DNA of 64,000 bases from positions 1 through 64,000 of the forward strand of contig CANJPH010000009.1 of the NCBI GenBank assembly GCA_947476145.1. Reading direction: 5' to 3'. The notes below the pieces were generated by a model, which was not told the origin of the DNA, did no database searches, and was given only the letters and a program-made list of their open reading frames with translations. This DNA is from Bacteroidota bacterium. GTDB taxonomy: Bacteria > Bacteroidota > Bacteroidia > Chitinophagales > Chitinophagaceae. This document shows, piece after piece, positions 43,104 to 51,676 of this stretch. A program made the translations under genes and the position numbers. Position 1 is the first letter of the stretch. The number at the start of each line of letters is the position of its first letter.

Positions 43104-43679
43104 ATGTTTAATTTAATCTTATTTGGCCCTCCAGGAAGCGGCAAAGGAACGCAAAGTGAAAATATTATTGCTGCCAATGGTTTGCAACACTTATCAACGG
43201 GCAATTTATTAAGATCTGAAATTACGCACCAGACCCCATTAGGGCTAAAAGCAAAAACATTTATGGATGCAGGGCAGTTGGTGCCGGATGAGGTAGTGAT
43301 TGGAATGGTAGATAATTTTATGAATGCACATCCCCAGGCTAAAGGGTTTTTATTTGATGGATTTCCACGTACGACTGCACAGTGTATTGCACTCGATGCT
43401 TTATTACAACATAAGGGTACTGAAATTAATGTTGTACTTGCGTTAGAAGTAGGCGAAGAAGAATTGGTAAAAAGATTATTGGGTCGTGGCGCAACTTCCG
43501 GCAGAAGTGATGATACTAATGAAACTATTATTCGCGCGCGTATTCAAGAGTACCACGATAAAACCACTGCCGTGGCTACGCATTATGCGCAATACAATAA
43601 AGTAATCTCAGTAAAAGGAGAGGGAACGGTAGAAAGCATTTATGCCGACTTGAAAAAAGAAATTGACGCAAGAATTTAA
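43104..43679 (+). CDS. adk: adenylate kinase (short-LID type)
   Basis: A 191-aa adenylate kinase interconverting ATP + AMP and 2 ADP. P-loop GPPGSGKGT is at 8-16, AMP-binding residues in HLSTGNLLRSE near 30 and DGFPRTTAQC near 85. The LID region GRGATSGRSDDTNETI is short and lacks the zinc cysteines of long forms, as usual in Bacteroidota. The stop codon overlaps the convergent fabG stop by 4 bp, so neither gene has room for a separate terminator. Identification is secure. Confidence 0.96.
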   Translation: MFNLILFGPPGSGKGTQSENIIAANGLQHLSTGNLLRSEITHQTPLGLKAKTFMDAGQLVPDEVVIGMVDNFMNAHPQAKGFLFDGFPRTTAQCIALDALLQHKGTEINVVLALEVGEEELVKRLLGRGATSGRSDDTNETIIRARIQEYHDKTTAVATHYAQYNKVISVKGEGTVESIYADLKKEIDARI

Positions 43680-44431
43680 ATATTCAAACCTCCACAAGCA
43701 CTTATTACTTGTCCTGTAATATAACTACTTAAGTCACTTGCTAAAAATAAAGTAGTGTTGGCAATTTCTTCTGCTTTACCAAATCTTCCTAATGGAATTT
43801 TCTCCAAGAATGCTTTTCCTGCATCGCCCTCATTTAAATAATGAGTCATATCGGTTTCAATAAATCCAGGGGCGATGGCATTGCAACGAATATTTCTACT
43901 TCCAATTTCAGCGGCGATAGATTTTGTGAATCCAATAATACCAGCCTTGCTTGCTGCGTAACTGCTTTGACCCGCATTGCCACGAATGCCTATAATAGAA
44001 CTCATATTAATAATACTTCCGCTTCTTGCTTTCATCATCGGACGAATCACCTGCTTGGTCATATTAAATACACTTTTCAAATTGGTTTCCATCACATCAT
44101 CCCATTGCTCGGGTGTCATACGTAATAATAAATTATCTTTGGAAATACCTGCGTTGTTTACACAAATATCTACCGTACCAAATGTTGCTACAACGTCATT
44201 TACCAAGGATTCACAAGCTGCAAAGTCTCCCGCATTGGCTTGATAAGCTTTTGCTTTAACACCCATTTTTTCTATTTCCGTTACCAAGCTATTTGCTTTC
44301 TCTGCACTACTGTCACTTACATAGGTAAAGGCAATATGAGCACCCTGCTCAGCTAGTTTTAAGGCAATGGCTGCCCCTATTCCTCTTGCTGCGCCAGTTA
44401 CGATGGCTACTTTTCCGTCTAATAATTTCAT
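43676..44431 (-). CDS. fabG: 3-oxoacyl-ACP reductase FabG-like SDR
   Basis: A 251-aa classical SDR. The NADP-binding TGAARGIG is near residue 12, NNAGIS near 90, and the catalytic Ser and Tyr-Lys are in INMSSIIG and SYAASKAG. The C-terminal SSYITGQVISACGG is typical of FabG, which reduces 3-oxoacyl-ACP in fatty-acid elongation. Its ATG overlaps the stop of the 69-aa membrane protein (4 bp, ATGA-type). Another FabG elsewhere cannot be ruled out, so this copy may serve a special acyl pathway with the upstream GH3 protein. Confidence 0.9.
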   Translation of the reverse strand: MKLLDGKVAIVTGAARGIGAAIALKLAEQGAHIAFTYVSDSSAEKANSLVTEIEKMGVKAKAYQANAGDFAACESLVNDVVATFGTVDICVNNAGISKDNLLLRMTPEQWDDVMETNLKSVFNMTKQVIRPMMKARSGSIINMSSIIGIRGNAGQSSYAASKAGIIGFTKSIAAEIGSRNIRCNAIAPGFIETDMTHYLNEGDAGKAFLEKIPLGRFGKAEEIANTTLFLASDLSSYITGQVISACGGLNI

Positions 44432-44637
44432 TGTTTTCTGTTTTTAATAAACCAATAGGTATGCATCAATACAATACTAATATTCACAAAGATAACAGGA
44501 TTATCCTGTTTTAAAAAACCATAAGCTATCCACAGCAAGCTACCAGCAGTGTTTGCAATGCGTAATTTTTTAACATCTTGTATTGCAAAAGATCCTACCA
44601 CCACGGCTGTTGCGATCCATCCTAATGTTTCTATCAT
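44428..44637 (-). CDS. 69-aa membrane protein, YgjV/SemiSWEET-like
   Basis: A very small protein with about three hydrophobic helices (residues 5-20, 28-42, 47-64) and a charged end (WFIKNRKQ). The pattern of an N-terminal GWIATAVVVGSF helix followed by DVKKLRIANTAGSLLWIAYG is similar to small YgjV-type and SemiSWEET-type membrane proteins. The latter dimerise to move sugars, but homology is only suggestive at this length. It starts 6 bp after the GH3 gene and its stop overlaps the fabG start by 4 bp, so it is translationally coupled inside a GH3-fabG operon and is a real gene. Confidence 0.75.
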   Translation of the reverse strand: MIETLGWIATAVVVGSFAIQDVKKLRIANTAGSLLWIAYGFLKQDNPVIFVNISIVLMHTYWFIKNRKQ

Positions 44638-44643
44638 TTTTTA

Positions 44644-46155
44644 TCATTCAAAGTGAATATTTTTTAATTCCTCAATAAGCTTGCGCTCGTTGGATAAACG
44701 AGGCACTTTATGTTGTCCTCCTAGTTTCCCTTTACTTTTTAGCCATTCATGAAAACAACCTTTTTTTACTGCCGTAATTTGTGGCAATCCAAGTGCAATG
44801 TCCTTATATCGTTTTGCTTCGTAGTCACTATTTAAAGATTGTAAATTTTTATCTAAACAAATGGTAAATGCATTTAAATCCTCGGGTGCTTTTTCAAATT
44901 CAATGAGCCATTCATGTGCCCCCGAATTTTTTTCTGACATATAAATAGGCGCTGCAGTGTAATCAATAAGTGTTAGGTCAAATGCTGCACAAGCATCACT
45001 AATTGCTCTATCGGTATTGTCTGCGATTACTTCTTCCCCAAAAGCATTTATAAATTGTTTTAACCTGCCGGATACTTTTATTCTAAAAGGAGCAAGAGTT
45101 GTAAATTGAATGGTGTCGCCTACTAGGTATCTCCACAATCCGCCATTGGTACTTATTACAATCGCATAATTTTTTCCTAACTCCACTTTTTCTAATCCAA
45201 TTGTGCGTGGATTTTCTCTTCCGTATTCTTCGGTAGGCATGAACTCATAAAATATACCATGATCTAAAAATAACAACATGCCTTCTTCATTGTGCTTATC
45301 CTGTGCTGCAAAAAAACCTTCGCTGGCATTGTATATTTCTACATAATTACAACCCGGTCCAATTAATTTATTAAACTCATTTTTATAGGGAGTAAATGAA
45401 ACACCTCCATGAATGTATACTTCAAAATTGGGCCATACTTCTTTTATATTTTTCTTGCCAGAAATTTCTAAAATTCTTTTTAATAATACCATGGTCCAGG
45501 TGGGTACGCCCGAAATAGAACTTACATCTTCATTGATGGTGCTTTGTGCTAGGCTTTCAATTTTATTTTCCCATTCATCCATGAGTGCAATGGATAACTC
45601 CGGTGTCCTAATAAAAGAAGACCAAAAAGGAGAATTTTGTAAAAGCACAGCACTTAAATCTCCATATTGAAAATTGTTTTCAAGCGGATGCACCTGATGT
45701 GATCCACCAATCACCAATCCTTTTCCCATTAATAAATCACTATCGGGTAGGGCATTATAATAAATAGTAAGCACGTCCTTGGATCCATGAAAATGGTTTT
45801 CTTCAATGCTCTCTGTGGTCAGCGGAATAAATTTACTCTTATCGTTGGTGGTGCCACTGCTTTTGGCAAACCATTCAACAGGCGTATTCCATAACACCGA
45901 GTCCTCTCCGGCCAATATTTTATCTATGTAGGGCTTTAGGTCTTCGTATTCGTGAATGGGAACGCATTCTTTAAACTTTCTGATATTAAAGATTTCTGAG
46001 AATTGATATTGTCTTCCAAATTGGGTGTATTGACCATGTGTAATAAGGTCCTGCAACACTTCACGTTGTGCGGCAATAGGGTCATTTACCCAATGCTCAA
46101 TTCGCCAATAGCGAAGTCGAGCCAGTCTTGACAATGCGGGACTAAAAATCTTCAT
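44644..46155 (-). CDS. GH3 family acyl-adenylating protein (paralogue B)
   Basis: A 503-aa GH3-family protein, the second in the window. The ATP motif is SSGTTNDKSK (99-108), with EIYNASEGFF near 280 and WRYLVGDTIQF near 345. The C-terminus ends KGKLGGQHKVPR, very like paralogue A at 23025-24545. All motifs look intact. Plant GH3 enzymes link acyl acids to amino acids; the bacterial substrate is unknown. The operon continues with the 69-aa membrane protein and fabG, hinting at a fatty-acyl substrate. It lies 36 bp after lptB on the same strand. Confidence 0.87.
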   Translation of the reverse strand: MKIFSPALSRLARLRYWRIEHWVNDPIAAQREVLQDLITHGQYTQFGRQYQFSEIFNIRKFKECVPIHEYEDLKPYIDKILAGEDSVLWNTPVEWFAKSSGTTNDKSKFIPLTTESIEENHFHGSKDVLTIYYNALPDSDLLMGKGLVIGGSHQVHPLENNFQYGDLSAVLLQNSPFWSSFIRTPELSIALMDEWENKIESLAQSTINEDVSSISGVPTWTMVLLKRILEISGKKNIKEVWPNFEVYIHGGVSFTPYKNEFNKLIGPGCNYVEIYNASEGFFAAQDKHNEEGMLLFLDHGIFYEFMPTEEYGRENPRTIGLEKVELGKNYAIVISTNGGLWRYLVGDTIQFTTLAPFRIKVSGRLKQFINAFGEEVIADNTDRAISDACAAFDLTLIDYTAAPIYMSEKNSGAHEWLIEFEKAPEDLNAFTICLDKNLQSLNSDYEAKRYKDIALGLPQITAVKKGCFHEWLKSKGKLGGQHKVPRLSNERKLIEELKNIHFE

Positions 46156-46191
46156 AGGCGTTACACAATATACGCCATACCCCTAAATAAA

Positions 46192-46956
46192 CTAGCTTTT
46201 TTGGCCCATTTCAATAATCCAATCCTTGCGCTTTAATTCAAAGTTGGTACCTAGGTATAATCTTCTTACTTGTTCGTCTTCTGCTAACTCTTCGGCAGTT
46301 CCGTGTTTGAAAATTTTACCTTCAATTAATAAATAAGCACGGTCACAAATGGATAAGGTTTCATTTACATTGTGATCGGTAATTAAAATGCCTATGTCTT
46401 TTAATTTTAATCTAGACACCACCGCCTGTATATCTTCAACAGCGATAGGATCCACGCCAGCAAAGGGTTCGTCTAATAAAATAAATTTAGGATCAACGGC
46501 CAATGCGCGCGCAATTTCTGTACGTCTTCGCTCTCCACCACTTAAACTATCTCCATTATTGTTGCGTACATGATGTAAATTAAATTCATCCAAAAGGGAC
46601 GCTAATTTATAATCTCTCTCTCCCTTGGTTAATTTTGTCATTTCTAAAACCGCCATGATATTATCCGATACGGATAGTTTTCTAAATACACTGGCTTCCT
46701 GTGGCAAATACCCCAAACCCATTTGTGCTCTCTTATACATTGGGAGCTTGGTGATATCCTCGTCATTTAAAAATACACGGCCCTCGTCGGGGGCAATTAA
46801 GCCCACTACCATATAAAAAGTGGTCGTCTTACCTGCGCCATTGGGTCCCAATAGGCCCACAATTTCTCCTTGCTTTACCGAAATGCTCACCTGGTCCACT
46901 ACGCGTCGGTTCTTATATTGCTTAATGAGTTTATCGGTATGTATAGTAAGTATCAC
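46192..46956 (-). CDS. lptB: LPS export ABC transporter ATPase LptB, GTG start
   Basis: A 254-aa ABC ATPase that powers extraction of LPS from the inner membrane with LptF/LptG. Walker [10 protein letters not shown] is near residue 37, the LptB-specific [14 protein letters not shown] lies near 85, the signature LSGGERRR near 137 and Walker [14 protein letters not shown] near 158. The switch histidine is in LITDHNV. The start is GTG at 46956; no ATG is available. A TATTTTTG -7 element (46971-46978, minus) lies 14 nt upstream, back-to-back with the metF promoter. Identification is secure. Confidence 0.95.
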   Translation of the reverse strand: MILTIHTDKLIKQYKNRRVVDQVSISVKQGEIVGLLGPNGAGKTTTFYMVVGLIAPDEGRVFLNDEDITKLPMYKRAQMGLGYLPQEASVFRKLSVSDNIMAVLEMTKLTKGERDYKLASLLDEFNLHHVRNNNGDSLSGGERRRTEIARALAVDPKFILLDEPFAGVDPIAVEDIQAVVSRLKLKDIGILITDHNVNETLSICDRAYLLIEGKIFKHGTAEELAEDEQVRRLYLGTNFELKRKDWIIEMGQKS

Positions 46957-46970
46957 AGTATATATTTATA

Positions 46971-46978
46971 CAAAAATA
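46971..46978 (-). promoter_or_regulatory. lptB -7 promoter element
   Basis: Reads TATTTTTG on the minus strand, 14 nt before the GTG start. At 19-nt spacing the -33 position reads GTG instead of TTG. Confidence 0.5.
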
Positions 46979-47021
46979 AGGGTAAATCTATCTTTTGCAC
47001 CCATCACTTACCAATATTAAC

Positions 47022-47029
47022 TATTTTTG
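47022..47029 (+). promoter_or_regulatory. metF -7 promoter element
   Basis: TATTTTTG is an exact match to the -7 consensus, 25 nt before the metF ATG. A TTG at 46995-46997 is 24 nt upstream, slightly farther than usual. Confidence 0.5.
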
Positions 47030-47054
47030 CAAACTATTGTTTTAAAATAAATCT

Positions 47055-48008
47055 ATGCAGGTAATTGAACATTTGGCTAAGGCCAAAGACACATTGGTAT
47101 CCTTTGAGGTATTGCCGCCTTTAAAAGGCAAAACCATTTCTTATATATATGAGCACTTGGACCCCTTAATGGAGTTTAAGCCTTCTTGGATAAATGTTAC
47201 CTATCATCGTAGCGAAACCATTATTCGTAAAAATGCAATGGGCATAGATGAAAAGGTAGATGTGCGTAAGCGCCCTGGCACGGTAGGTATTTGTGCGGCC
47301 ATTATGAACCATTATAATATAGACGCCGTGCCGCATATTATTTGTGGCGGATTCTCGAAAAGAGAAACCGAAGACGCCTTAATTGACTTACAATTTTTAG
47401 GCATTGACAATGTATTGGTATTAAGAGGAGATGCAGAAAAAGGACAAAAAACTTTTGTGCCCGAGCCCAATGGTAATGTTCAAGCCCTTGATTTATTAAA
47501 GCAGGTAGTTGGATTAAATAAGGGGGAATATTTAGACAAAGAAATTTTAAACGGAAGCAAAACTAATTTTTGCATGGGCGTATCTGGTTATCCCGAAAAA
47601 CATTTTGAAGCACCTAGCATGGAATTTGATTTACAAAAAGCCAAAGAAAAAGTAGATGCCGGTGCACAATATATTATGACACAAATGTTTTTTGACAACA
47701 AAAAATATTTTGAATATGTAGATGCGTGTCGCAGTATTGGAATTAATGTACCCATTATTCCAGGCTTAAAACCCATCACGAATAAAAAGCAACTTACTAT
47801 TTTACCGAATATTTTTTATGTAGATATTCCTGCGGACTTAAGAACCGCCATGGAAGCAGCAACCACGGACGAAGCTTGCGAGCAAGTAGGAACTGAATGG
47901 TTAATACAGCAAAGCAAGGAGCTAAAAGCCTATGGTGTGCCGGTTTTACATTATTACACCCTGGGTAAACCTAAGGTTGTAAAGGATGTAGTGGCTGCTG
48001 TTTTTTAA
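47055..48008 (+). CDS. metF: 5,10-methylenetetrahydrofolate reductase
   Basis: A 317-aa flavoenzyme reducing methylene-THF to methyl-THF for methionine synthesis. The opening VSFEVLPPLKGK (catalytic Glu), VTYHRSE near residue 53, HIICGGFSKRETEDAL near 95, VLRGDAEKG near 122 and FCMGVSGYPEKHFEAPS near 170 are typical. QYIMTQMFFDNKKYFEYV and a LKPITNKKQLTILP segment complete the barrel. Only 1 bp separates its stop from the convergent TlpA-like gene. Identification is secure. Confidence 0.96.
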   Translation: MQVIEHLAKAKDTLVSFEVLPPLKGKTISYIYEHLDPLMEFKPSWINVTYHRSETIIRKNAMGIDEKVDVRKRPGTVGICAAIMNHYNIDAVPHIICGGFSKRETEDALIDLQFLGIDNVLVLRGDAEKGQKTFVPEPNGNVQALDLLKQVVGLNKGEYLDKEILNGSKTNFCMGVSGYPEKHFEAPSMEFDLQKAKEKVDAGAQYIMTQMFFDNKKYFEYVDACRSIGINVPIIPGLKPITNKKQLTILPNIFYVDIPADLRTAMEAATTDEACEQVGTEWLIQQSKELKAYGVPVLHYYTLGKPKVVKDVVAAVF

Positions 48009-48009
48009 A

Positions 48010-49464
48010 TTATTTTTTCAGTGTTGACTGTATAAAATCATTAAACTGTTCAATGCTCAAATTTTTGGCGACAATTTTTTTATCCTTGTCCAGTAAATAA
48101 AAAGTGGGTGTTTTAAACACATCATATAATTGTCTAATAGTGGTGGGTCTGCCTTCTGTAATTTCTTTATTTAAGTCTTCGTCTGTTTGATAAGCATTTA
48201 TCCATTGATCTAATTTATTATCCTTAATAAATTCTTTCCATAGCTTCATTTCTTTGGCATTTGTATTGACTGCAATTACTTTAATATCATACTTTATCCA
48301 ACTCGCTTTATAGATTGAATCTAATTTTGGAATTTCAACTTTGCAATGACTACAAGTGGGATCCCAAAATGCAATAAAAGTGTAAGTAGCTTTCATGTTG
48401 TGTAAAGCAAAACGCTTTTCATTCATATCGTTCAAAACCAGTATAGGCGCGGGTAAGCCCAATTGATTGGCCATTAAACTATAAGCCCTTTCACGCAAAG
48501 ATTTTTTGGAAGCCTCGCTAAGTAAAGTGGTGTCTCCCTTCGCAAAAAAGTTTTGATAAATATGCAAGAACACTTTGTCCTGACCCATAAATTCTGGACT
48601 AATGTATTTATTAGTAAACTTAAAAAGTAAAAACGGATAAATTTCTTTTCCAGTTTTAGCGACCGTTAACATGTATTGCACTTCGCTGATAATAGAATCG
48701 GGTTCTCGTGAAATATAATTTTTAAAATAATCATCTAATTTGTTTTCAAAAAAAGGAGTTCTCAATAAACGGTTATCATTAAAGACGATATTGTCCCAAT
48801 AATGATCTTTTACATATCTATAAGGATACAGCGAATCCGCTTTGCCATTGACGATGGGAATACTAGGTGCTTCTGGAACTTCCATAGTATTTAATAAAAA
48901 ACTCATCATAGATCCGGGATTTTCAGCAATATAAGCGCGCCTCTTTTGTTTAATTTCTTTGTCTTTAGCTAAGTAGGCTTCTTTAAATGTTGCAGAATCT
49001 TTTTCTGTTTTTGCTTCTTTAAAATTTTGTTCTATTTGATTCAACTCCACAAATAAATTATTAACTACTTGAGAATAATTTTTAAACATTTCATTTTCCT
49101 TGGAGCCGGTAATAATCACATTTTTAAGATCTGTTGTGTCGGCAGTAATTTTAAATTGTTGCAGGTCGTCTACTAAAAAATCAAATAGAATGCTCATTTT
49201 AGGTGAGACCAAAAAATAAATACCTGGTGTTAATTTTTCCTTAGATTTAAAGATACCCTCGCTTTTCTCATTTAAGACACAAGAATCCGCAAATACTTTG
49301 CTATTGCCATAATTGGTGCCAAGGTATATTTTTGTATCCTTCGGGTACGGTTTAAGGCTAATTTGAATAGCGCGTCCCTGATTGTTTGTTCCAACGGCAG
49401 TTTTTTTTGTTTGCGCCATTGATAGGAAGGGAAGCAATAATACAGCGATCAAAATTTTTCTCAT
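48010..49464 (-). CDS. TlpA-like thiol:disulfide protein with N-terminal DUF4369/DUF5106-type region
   Basis: A 484-aa exported protein with a signal peptide (about 1-17, ending LSMA). The N-terminal ~120 residues are beta-rich, like the DUF4369 domain often found in Bacteroidota thioredoxin proteins. A helical charged middle (about 130-330) resembles DUF5106. The C-terminal thioredoxin fold (about 335-484) has the active site CSHC near residue 372 and the cis-proline loop TPTFYLLD. It probably keeps periplasmic cysteines reduced or supports cytochrome maturation; the specific partner is unknown. It is convergent with metF (1-bp gap) and divergent from rlmD. Confidence 0.87.
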   Translation of the reverse strand: MRKILIAVLLLPFLSMAQTKKTAVGTNNQGRAIQISLKPYPKDTKIYLGTNYGNSKVFADSCVLNEKSEGIFKSKEKLTPGIYFLVSPKMSILFDFLVDDLQQFKITADTTDLKNVIITGSKENEMFKNYSQVVNNLFVELNQIEQNFKEAKTEKDSATFKEAYLAKDKEIKQKRRAYIAENPGSMMSFLLNTMEVPEAPSIPIVNGKADSLYPYRYVKDHYWDNIVFNDNRLLRTPFFENKLDDYFKNYISREPDSIISEVQYMLTVAKTGKEIYPFLLFKFTNKYISPEFMGQDKVFLHIYQNFFAKGDTTLLSEASKKSLRERAYSLMANQLGLPAPILVLNDMNEKRFALHNMKATYTFIAFWDPTCSHCKVEIPKLDSIYKASWIKYDIKVIAVNTNAKEMKLWKEFIKDNKLDQWINAYQTDEDLNKEITEGRPTTIRQLYDVFKTPTFYLLDKDKKIVAKNLSIEQFNDFIQSTLKK

Positions 49465-49536
49465 GCTGTAAAAATATAAATTAATTAGACAAGTTAAATT
49501 ATACCTGCATTTACTTTAAATATAAGGCGGGTTGAG

Positions 49537-49544
49537 TACCTTTG
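49537..49544 (+). promoter_or_regulatory. rlmD -7 promoter element
   Basis: TACCTTTG is an exact match ending 5 nt before GTG 49550. It overlaps the alternative upstream TTG start, so GTG 49550 is the likelier start. Confidence 0.6.
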
Positions 49545-49549
49545 ACCTC

Positions 49550-50983
49550 GTGAGAAAAATAAAGCAAAAACCTGTTTTAGAGAAGGTTCTTATTGAGGAC
49601 TATGCTGCGGAAGGGAAATCCTTAGCTAGGGTGGACGGTAAAGTTATTTTTGTGGAAGGAGCCGTGCCTGGTGATGTGGTAGATATCCAATTACAAAAAA
49701 ACAAGGCCGATTGGGCCGAAGGCTTTGCAAAGCATTTTCATAGCTACTCCGAAATGAGAGTAAAACCTTTTTGTTCCCATTTTGGAGTTTGTGGAGGATG
49801 TCAATGGCAGATGTTGCCCTACGCGCAGCAATTAAAATACAAGCACAAGCAGGTGGTGGACAATTTAACCAGGATTGCAAAAGTGGCTTTGCCGGAAATG
49901 CTACCCATTTTGGGAGCTACCCCAACAGAAGGGTACAGAAATAAAGTAGAATATACATTCGCCACCGAAAGATTTATTCCCTTTGAGGAGTTTAAGGCCA
50001 TGAAGGCTGCTGGAACAGAAGCCATATCATCGCCGGGTGCGGGCGGATTTCATGCAAGAGGATTTTTTGAAAAAGTGGTTGAAATAGATACCTGTTATTT
50101 ACAAGAAGAACCTACTAATTTAATAAGAAAGGCGGTGGTAAATTTTGCCATTGAAAACGAAATGCCTTTTTATAATATCAAACAACACCAGGGTTGGCTC
50201 AGAAACATGTTTGTGCGCAACACAAAAGATGGACAATGGATGGTGAATTTAATTTTGGGTTATGAGGATACGGAAAAAAGAGAAGTGCTTTTAAATTTAT
50301 TGATAAAACAATTTCCTGAAATTACCACCCTGCTGTATACCATTAATACCAAGCGAAACGACAGTATGCAAGACTTGCTCCCACAGGTGTTTTTTGGAAA
50401 TGGATATATCACCGAAATGCTTGAAGATTTTGCATTTAAAATTAGTCCCAAATCTTTTTTTCAAACCAATTCTAATCAAGCCGAAAAATTATATCAGGTA
50501 ACACGCGACTTTGCTGAACTTACAGGAAAGGAAGTGTTGTATGACTTGTATTGCGGCACAGGAAGTATTGGTATATTTTGTAGTAAACAGGCTAAAAAAA
50601 TTGTGGGCGTTGAATTTGTAGCAGAAGCGATTGAAGATGCAAAAGAAAATGCAGCCATGAATCAATTAACAGACACTGCTTTTTTTGCAGGAGATGTCAT
50701 TGATATTTGTGATGATGCATTTTTTGAAACACACGGGAAGCCCGATGTAATTATTACCGATCCTCCAAGGGCAGGGATGCATGAAAAATTAGTGCGAAAA
50801 CTATTAGCAATGGAAGCGCCTATTATCGTGTATGTTAGCTGTAACCCTGCAACTCAAGCTAGGGACCTCGCATTGCTAGATCAAAAATATGAGGTAACTA
50901 AAATTCAACCGGTGGATATGTTTCCTCACACACTGCATATTGAAAATGTTGTACAATTAAAAAAAAGAGCATCCCTTACATAA
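49550..50983 (+). CDS. rlmD: 23S rRNA (uracil-5-)-methyltransferase RlmD/RumA family, GTG start
   Basis: A 477-aa SAM-dependent methyltransferase of the RlmD/RlmC/TrmA family. An N-terminal TRAM domain (about 10-65) is followed by the 4Fe-4S cysteines CSHFGVCGGC (about 75-84), with a further Cys later in EIDTCYLQEEP. SAM motif DLYCGTGSIGIFC and DPPRAGM are in the C-terminal half. The catalytic Cys is in VYVSCNPAT near residue 429. An in-frame TTG at 49532 overlaps the -7 element, so I use the GTG at 49550. The exact U position (1939 or 747) is not settled by sequence alone. A rhomboid gene starts 12 bp later. Confidence 0.9.
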   Translation: MRKIKQKPVLEKVLIEDYAAEGKSLARVDGKVIFVEGAVPGDVVDIQLQKNKADWAEGFAKHFHSYSEMRVKPFCSHFGVCGGCQWQMLPYAQQLKYKHKQVVDNLTRIAKVALPEMLPILGATPTEGYRNKVEYTFATERFIPFEEFKAMKAAGTEAISSPGAGGFHARGFFEKVVEIDTCYLQEEPTNLIRKAVVNFAIENEMPFYNIKQHQGWLRNMFVRNTKDGQWMVNLILGYEDTEKREVLLNLLIKQFPEITTLLYTINTKRNDSMQDLLPQVFFGNGYITEMLEDFAFKISPKSFFQTNSNQAEKLYQVTRDFAELTGKEVLYDLYCGTGSIGIFCSKQAKKIVGVEFVAEAIEDAKENAAMNQLTDTAFFAGDVIDICDDAFFETHGKPDVIITDPPRAGMHEKLVRKLLAMEAPIIVYVSCNPATQARDLALLDQKYEVTKIQPVDMFPHTLHIENVVQLKKRASLT

Positions 50984-50995
50984 AAAAAGAATCCA

Positions 50996-51655
50996 ATGAC
51001 TCAATTTAGACCTACCGGATTTGGTGTATTGCCACCCGTAATTAAAAACCTATTAATTATTAATGCACTGGTGTTTTTAGCTCAAAACACTTTAGCAGGT
51101 CCTGCCATGAGTTTCTCTTTTGAGGATACTTTTGCACTGCATGCCTATCAAAGTTCTTTGTTTAAGCCATGGCAATTAATTACCCATATGTTTATGCACG
51201 GAAGCTTTGGACATATTTTTGGTAATATGTTAGCCCTATGGATGTTTGGCGCCATTCTTGAAAACATATGGGGCCCCAAACAATTTATTTTATTTTATTT
51301 TTTATGCGGATTGGGTGCCGCGTTTTTACATTTAGGCATCATGTCCTATGAATTAATGCATGCTACCGAAATGTATTTTCAATCGAGGGTAGACATTGCA
51401 ACATTAGGTGCTAGTGGAGCTGTGTTTGGCATCCTTATCGCTTTTGTCTATTTATTTCCCAATACCTACATCTATATTTATTTTTTCCTGCCCATGAAAG
51501 CAAAGTGGCTGGGGATTATTTATTTTTCTTATGAATTAATCACTGCCTTACAAAATGCTCCAGGAGACGGTATTGCAAGATGGGCACATGTTGGAGGAGC
51601 GGTGATTGGTTTTATATTGGTATTTATTTGGAAAAAAAATAACAGAAGATATTAA
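50996..51655 (+). CDS. rhomboid family intramembrane serine protease (intact active site)
   Basis: A 219-aa integral membrane protease with six hydrophobic helices. The catalytic Ser is S140 in TLGASGAVFG and the catalytic His is H198 in RWAHVGGAVIG. The oxyanion-helping residues H69 and N77 appear in MHGSFGHIFGNM, and the WR-like loop 1 region is present. Substrates of bacterial rhomboids are mostly unknown. It follows rlmD by 12 bp and is followed 21 bp later by a rhomboid-like protein that has lost both catalytic residues, so the two may work as a pair. Confidence 0.92.
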   Translation: MTQFRPTGFGVLPPVIKNLLIINALVFLAQNTLAGPAMSFSFEDTFALHAYQSSLFKPWQLITHMFMHGSFGHIFGNMLALWMFGAILENIWGPKQFILFYFLCGLGAAFLHLGIMSYELMHATEMYFQSRVDIATLGASGAVFGILIAFVYLFPNTYIYIYFFLPMKAKWLGIIYFSYELITALQNAPGDGIARWAHVGGAVIGFILVFIWKKNNRRY

Positions 51656-51660
51656 AGGAG
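51654..51660 (+). promoter_or_regulatory. possible Shine-Dalgarno for the pseudo-rhomboid
   Basis: AAAGGAG lies 16 nt before the ATG at 51677, overlapping the upstream stop codon. The spacing is longer than ideal. It is noted because purine-rich sites are rare in this window. Confidence 0.3.
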
Positions 51661-51676
51661 TATAAAGAATAATTAC

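Noticed and set aside
49532..49549. TTG at 49532 as the rlmD start
   Set aside because: It overlaps the exact TACCTTTG element; the GTG at 49550 fits the promoter spacing seen at other genes.
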